This document shows positions 3,714 through 5,168 of a stretch of DNA of 5,168 nucleotides, piece after piece (within the stretch, counting starts at the first letter, position 1; the number at the start of each line of letters is the position of its first letter). The position numbers were made by a program, and so were the translations under genes. Source of the DNA: Leptospiraceae bacterium (GTDB lineage Bacteria; Spirochaetota; Leptospiria; Turneriellales; Turneriellaceae); NCBI GenBank assembly GCA_016788945.1, contig JAEUSA010000255.1, positions 1-5,168 of the forward strand. Direction: 5' to 3'. The notes under the pieces were generated by a model. That model did no database searches, was not told where the DNA came from, and worked only from the letters and a program-made list of their open reading frames with translations.

Positions 3714-5168
3714 ATGTTCCGTAAGACCTCCCTGATTGCCCGGTTGAGCCTTCTGTTCTTCGCATTCACGCTCGTCAATGTGCTGCTGTTCTGGCTGGCG
3801 ACGGGGTCAAACCAGATGCGGTTGATTGCTGAAAAAGCTTCACTCGAAATGCACCGCACTGTGGTCAACGTCGAGCAGAAGCTGACGGGGCTCGTCAGGG
3901 CAAACGCTTTTGCGCAAAAGGTGGAGTACTTTGCGAACCCGAAGGCGATCTCTGACATGCTGCATGTATTCGATGATAAGGCGGGCCGCACCCCGGCCGA
4001 ACTCATTGAATTCAGCGTCGTCACGAGCGCCAACAAGACGCTGATATTCTGGCCGCGCGGACAGACCCCGGCAGAGCTTTCGCCCGCTGAGCTGCAGAAT
4101 ATCGTTAAGACCCTGCGCTTGCGCGAATTCAACAATGAACCGTTCTTCGCGGCCCCCGACGTGTTGAATTATACACTCACGGTCTACATGCCGTTCTCTC
4201 ACGACCGCGGGCAAGACCTGCTGTTGCGCGCGGTATTCAGCATGCAGGGCATGAAAACTGAACTCTCGCGCTTGCTGCGCCTCGGTGCTTCTATAGTCGC
4301 GTTGCTGTTAGCGATACAGTTTGCACTGGGCTTCTTTCTCTACCGCCTGATCGTGAGGCCGCTGTTGCGCCTGCGCGTCGCTGCAGAAATCACCGGAAGG
4401 GGTGAGTTTTTCCAAGTGGCCGGTTATGAAAAACGCGGCGACGAAATCGGCACGCTGGTCTCGTCATTTAACCGCATGTCGGCCGACATACGCGATCAGA
4501 AAGAAACAATCCGCAAGAACTTCGAAGAAATTAAGTTGCGCGACGAAACGATGCAGCACGAACTCATGATCGCGCAGAATATTCAAAAAAGTATTTTTCC
4601 GCACTCTGAATTTCCGCACGCGATGGCGCTCGAATACCGGCCGCTCTACGCCGTGTCGGGAGACTTTTATGACCTCTACACGCCGAGTAAAACAAGCGTC
4701 GCCTATCTGGTCTGCGACGCCTCGGGGCACGGAGTGCCGGCGGCACTATTGACGATGATGGCAAAATCGGCATTTGCCATGTACTCAGAGCGCCACCGCG
4801 AAGCCGGTGCGGTCATGGCGGCAGTCAACCGCCACATGGCCGAATCACTCGAAATGACCGGCCAGTACCTGACCGCTTTTTATCTGCGCATCGACAAGAA
4901 TAAGGCCCAGTATTGTAACGCGACGCATCCCGAGCCGATTGTTGTTTCCCCTGACGGCAAGGTCGCGCGCTTGAAGTCGAATGGTTTTTACCTCGGCATG
5001 TTGGCTGAGACACCTTTCGAATTTGAAACGGGCAATCTCGAAGTTAGCAAAGGCACGAAGATTGTTATCTATACTGATGGCATTACCGAAGCGAGAAATC
5101 CTGCCGGCGAACAGTACGGTATCGCACGCCTGACATCTACCATTGAAGGCAACGCCGATAAACCCGTT
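3714..5168 (+). CDS. HAMP-domain PP2C/SpoIIE (RsbU-type) sensor phosphatase (3' end missing)
   Basis: The first 485 codons are present with no stop before the window ends. Residues about 8-30 form one transmembrane helix and 189-212 a second, enclosing a periplasmic part of about 158 residues (size typical of a Cache-like sensor, not recognised further). A HAMP domain follows at about 211-262 (RLIVRPLLRL, then DEIGTLVSSFNRM). A helical linker ends in IAQNIQKSIFP (286-296), the usual entry to an RsbU/SpoIIE phosphatase. PP2C landmarks are SGDFYDLY (315-322), CDASGHGVPAALL (334-346), TGQYLTAFY (382-390), CNATHPEP (401-408), GFYLGML (424-430) and IYTDGITEARN (452-462). Asp317, Asp335 and Asp455 would be the metal ligands, so it should be active. 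It would dephosphorylate a serine or threonine on a partner such as an anti-sigma antagonist. An in-frame TGA at 3660-3662 and the lack of other start codons make the ATG at 3714 the only candidate; no Shine-Dalgarno is visible. About 20-60 residues are probably missing. Confidence 0.94.
   Translation, partial: MFRKTSLIARLSLLFFAFTLVNVLLFWLATGSNQMRLIAEKASLEMHRTVVNVEQKLTGLVRANAFAQKVEYFANPKAISDMLHVFDDKAGRTPAELIEFSVVTSANKTLIFWPRGQTPAELSPAELQNIVKTLRLREFNNEPFFAAPDVLNYTLTVYMPFSHDRGQDLLLRAVFSMQGMKTELSRLLRLGASIVALLLAIQFALGFFLYRLIVRPLLRLRVAAEITGRGEFFQVAGYEKRGDEIGTLVSSFNRMSADIRDQKETIRKNFEEIKLRDETMQHELMIAQNIQKSIFPHSEFPHAMALEYRPLYAVSGDFYDLYTPSKTSVAYLVCDASGHGVPAALLTMMAKSAFAMYSERHREAGAVMAAVNRHMAESLEMTGQYLTAFYLRIDKNKAQYCNATHPEPIVVSPDGKVARLKSNGFYLGMLAETPFEFETGNLEVSKGTKIVIYTDGITEARNPAGEQYGIARLTSTIEGNADKPV

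Noticed and set aside
3671..4214. Minus-strand open frames of 154 and 124 codons opposite the phosphatase gene.
   Set aside because: The plus strand gives a continuous membrane-sensor, HAMP and phosphatase protein through this region; the antisense frames show no domain or start signal.

Overview
The window looks like chromosomal DNA from a Gram-negative bacterium of moderate, slightly GC-rich composition. It encodes a signal-peptide protein with outer-membrane-barrel character, a lipoprotein with a clear lipobox, and a two-transmembrane HAMP/PP2C (RsbU/SpoIIE-type) phosphatase. That mix would fit a spirochaete of the Leptospirales or a similar environmental lineage, but the assignment is an inference from gene content and is weak. 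There are no rRNA or tRNA genes, transposases, CRISPR arrays or integration signatures.

Layout. Positions 1-3618 hold six genes, all on the minus strand, so transcription runs from right to left. In that order they are: a metallo-beta-lactamase-fold lipoprotein of the NAPE-PLD/UlaG-like type (3618-2581, GTG start); a 100-residue protein of unknown function (2559-2257); a YidB-like (DUF937) protein (2179-1757); a 105-residue exported repeat protein with six V-[T/D]-S-F-P-[D/G] units that I recognise as the '7(1) septoil knot' type (1695-1378); a membrane-anchored alpha/beta hydrolase (1378-470) whose ATG overlaps the TGA of the repeat gene; and the 5' part of an exported beta-rich, probably outer-membrane protein (413-1, running off the left edge). 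A 95-bp divergent spacer (3619-3713) separates this block from the only plus-strand gene, a sensor phosphatase (3714 to the right edge, incomplete).

How the genes may relate. The lipoprotein and the 100-residue gene are 21 bp apart and probably cotranscribed. The repeat protein and the hydrolase share one base (TGATG) and are probably translationally coupled. A TATACT box ahead of the YidB-like gene may start a second transcript, and a 10-bp GC-rich hairpin lies between the YidB-like gene and the repeat gene. Most products are predicted to act at the cell envelope: an exported knot-type repeat protein, a membrane-tethered serine hydrolase, a lipid-anchored metallohydrolase and an outer-membrane protein. 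The phosphatase has a periplasmic sensor and a cytoplasmic PP2C output domain, so it belongs to partner-switching or stress signalling. No stretch over 300 bp lacks a gene.

The most interesting item is the short repeat protein and its coupling to the hydrolase. I see no convincing evidence for a multi-gene defence or mobile system.
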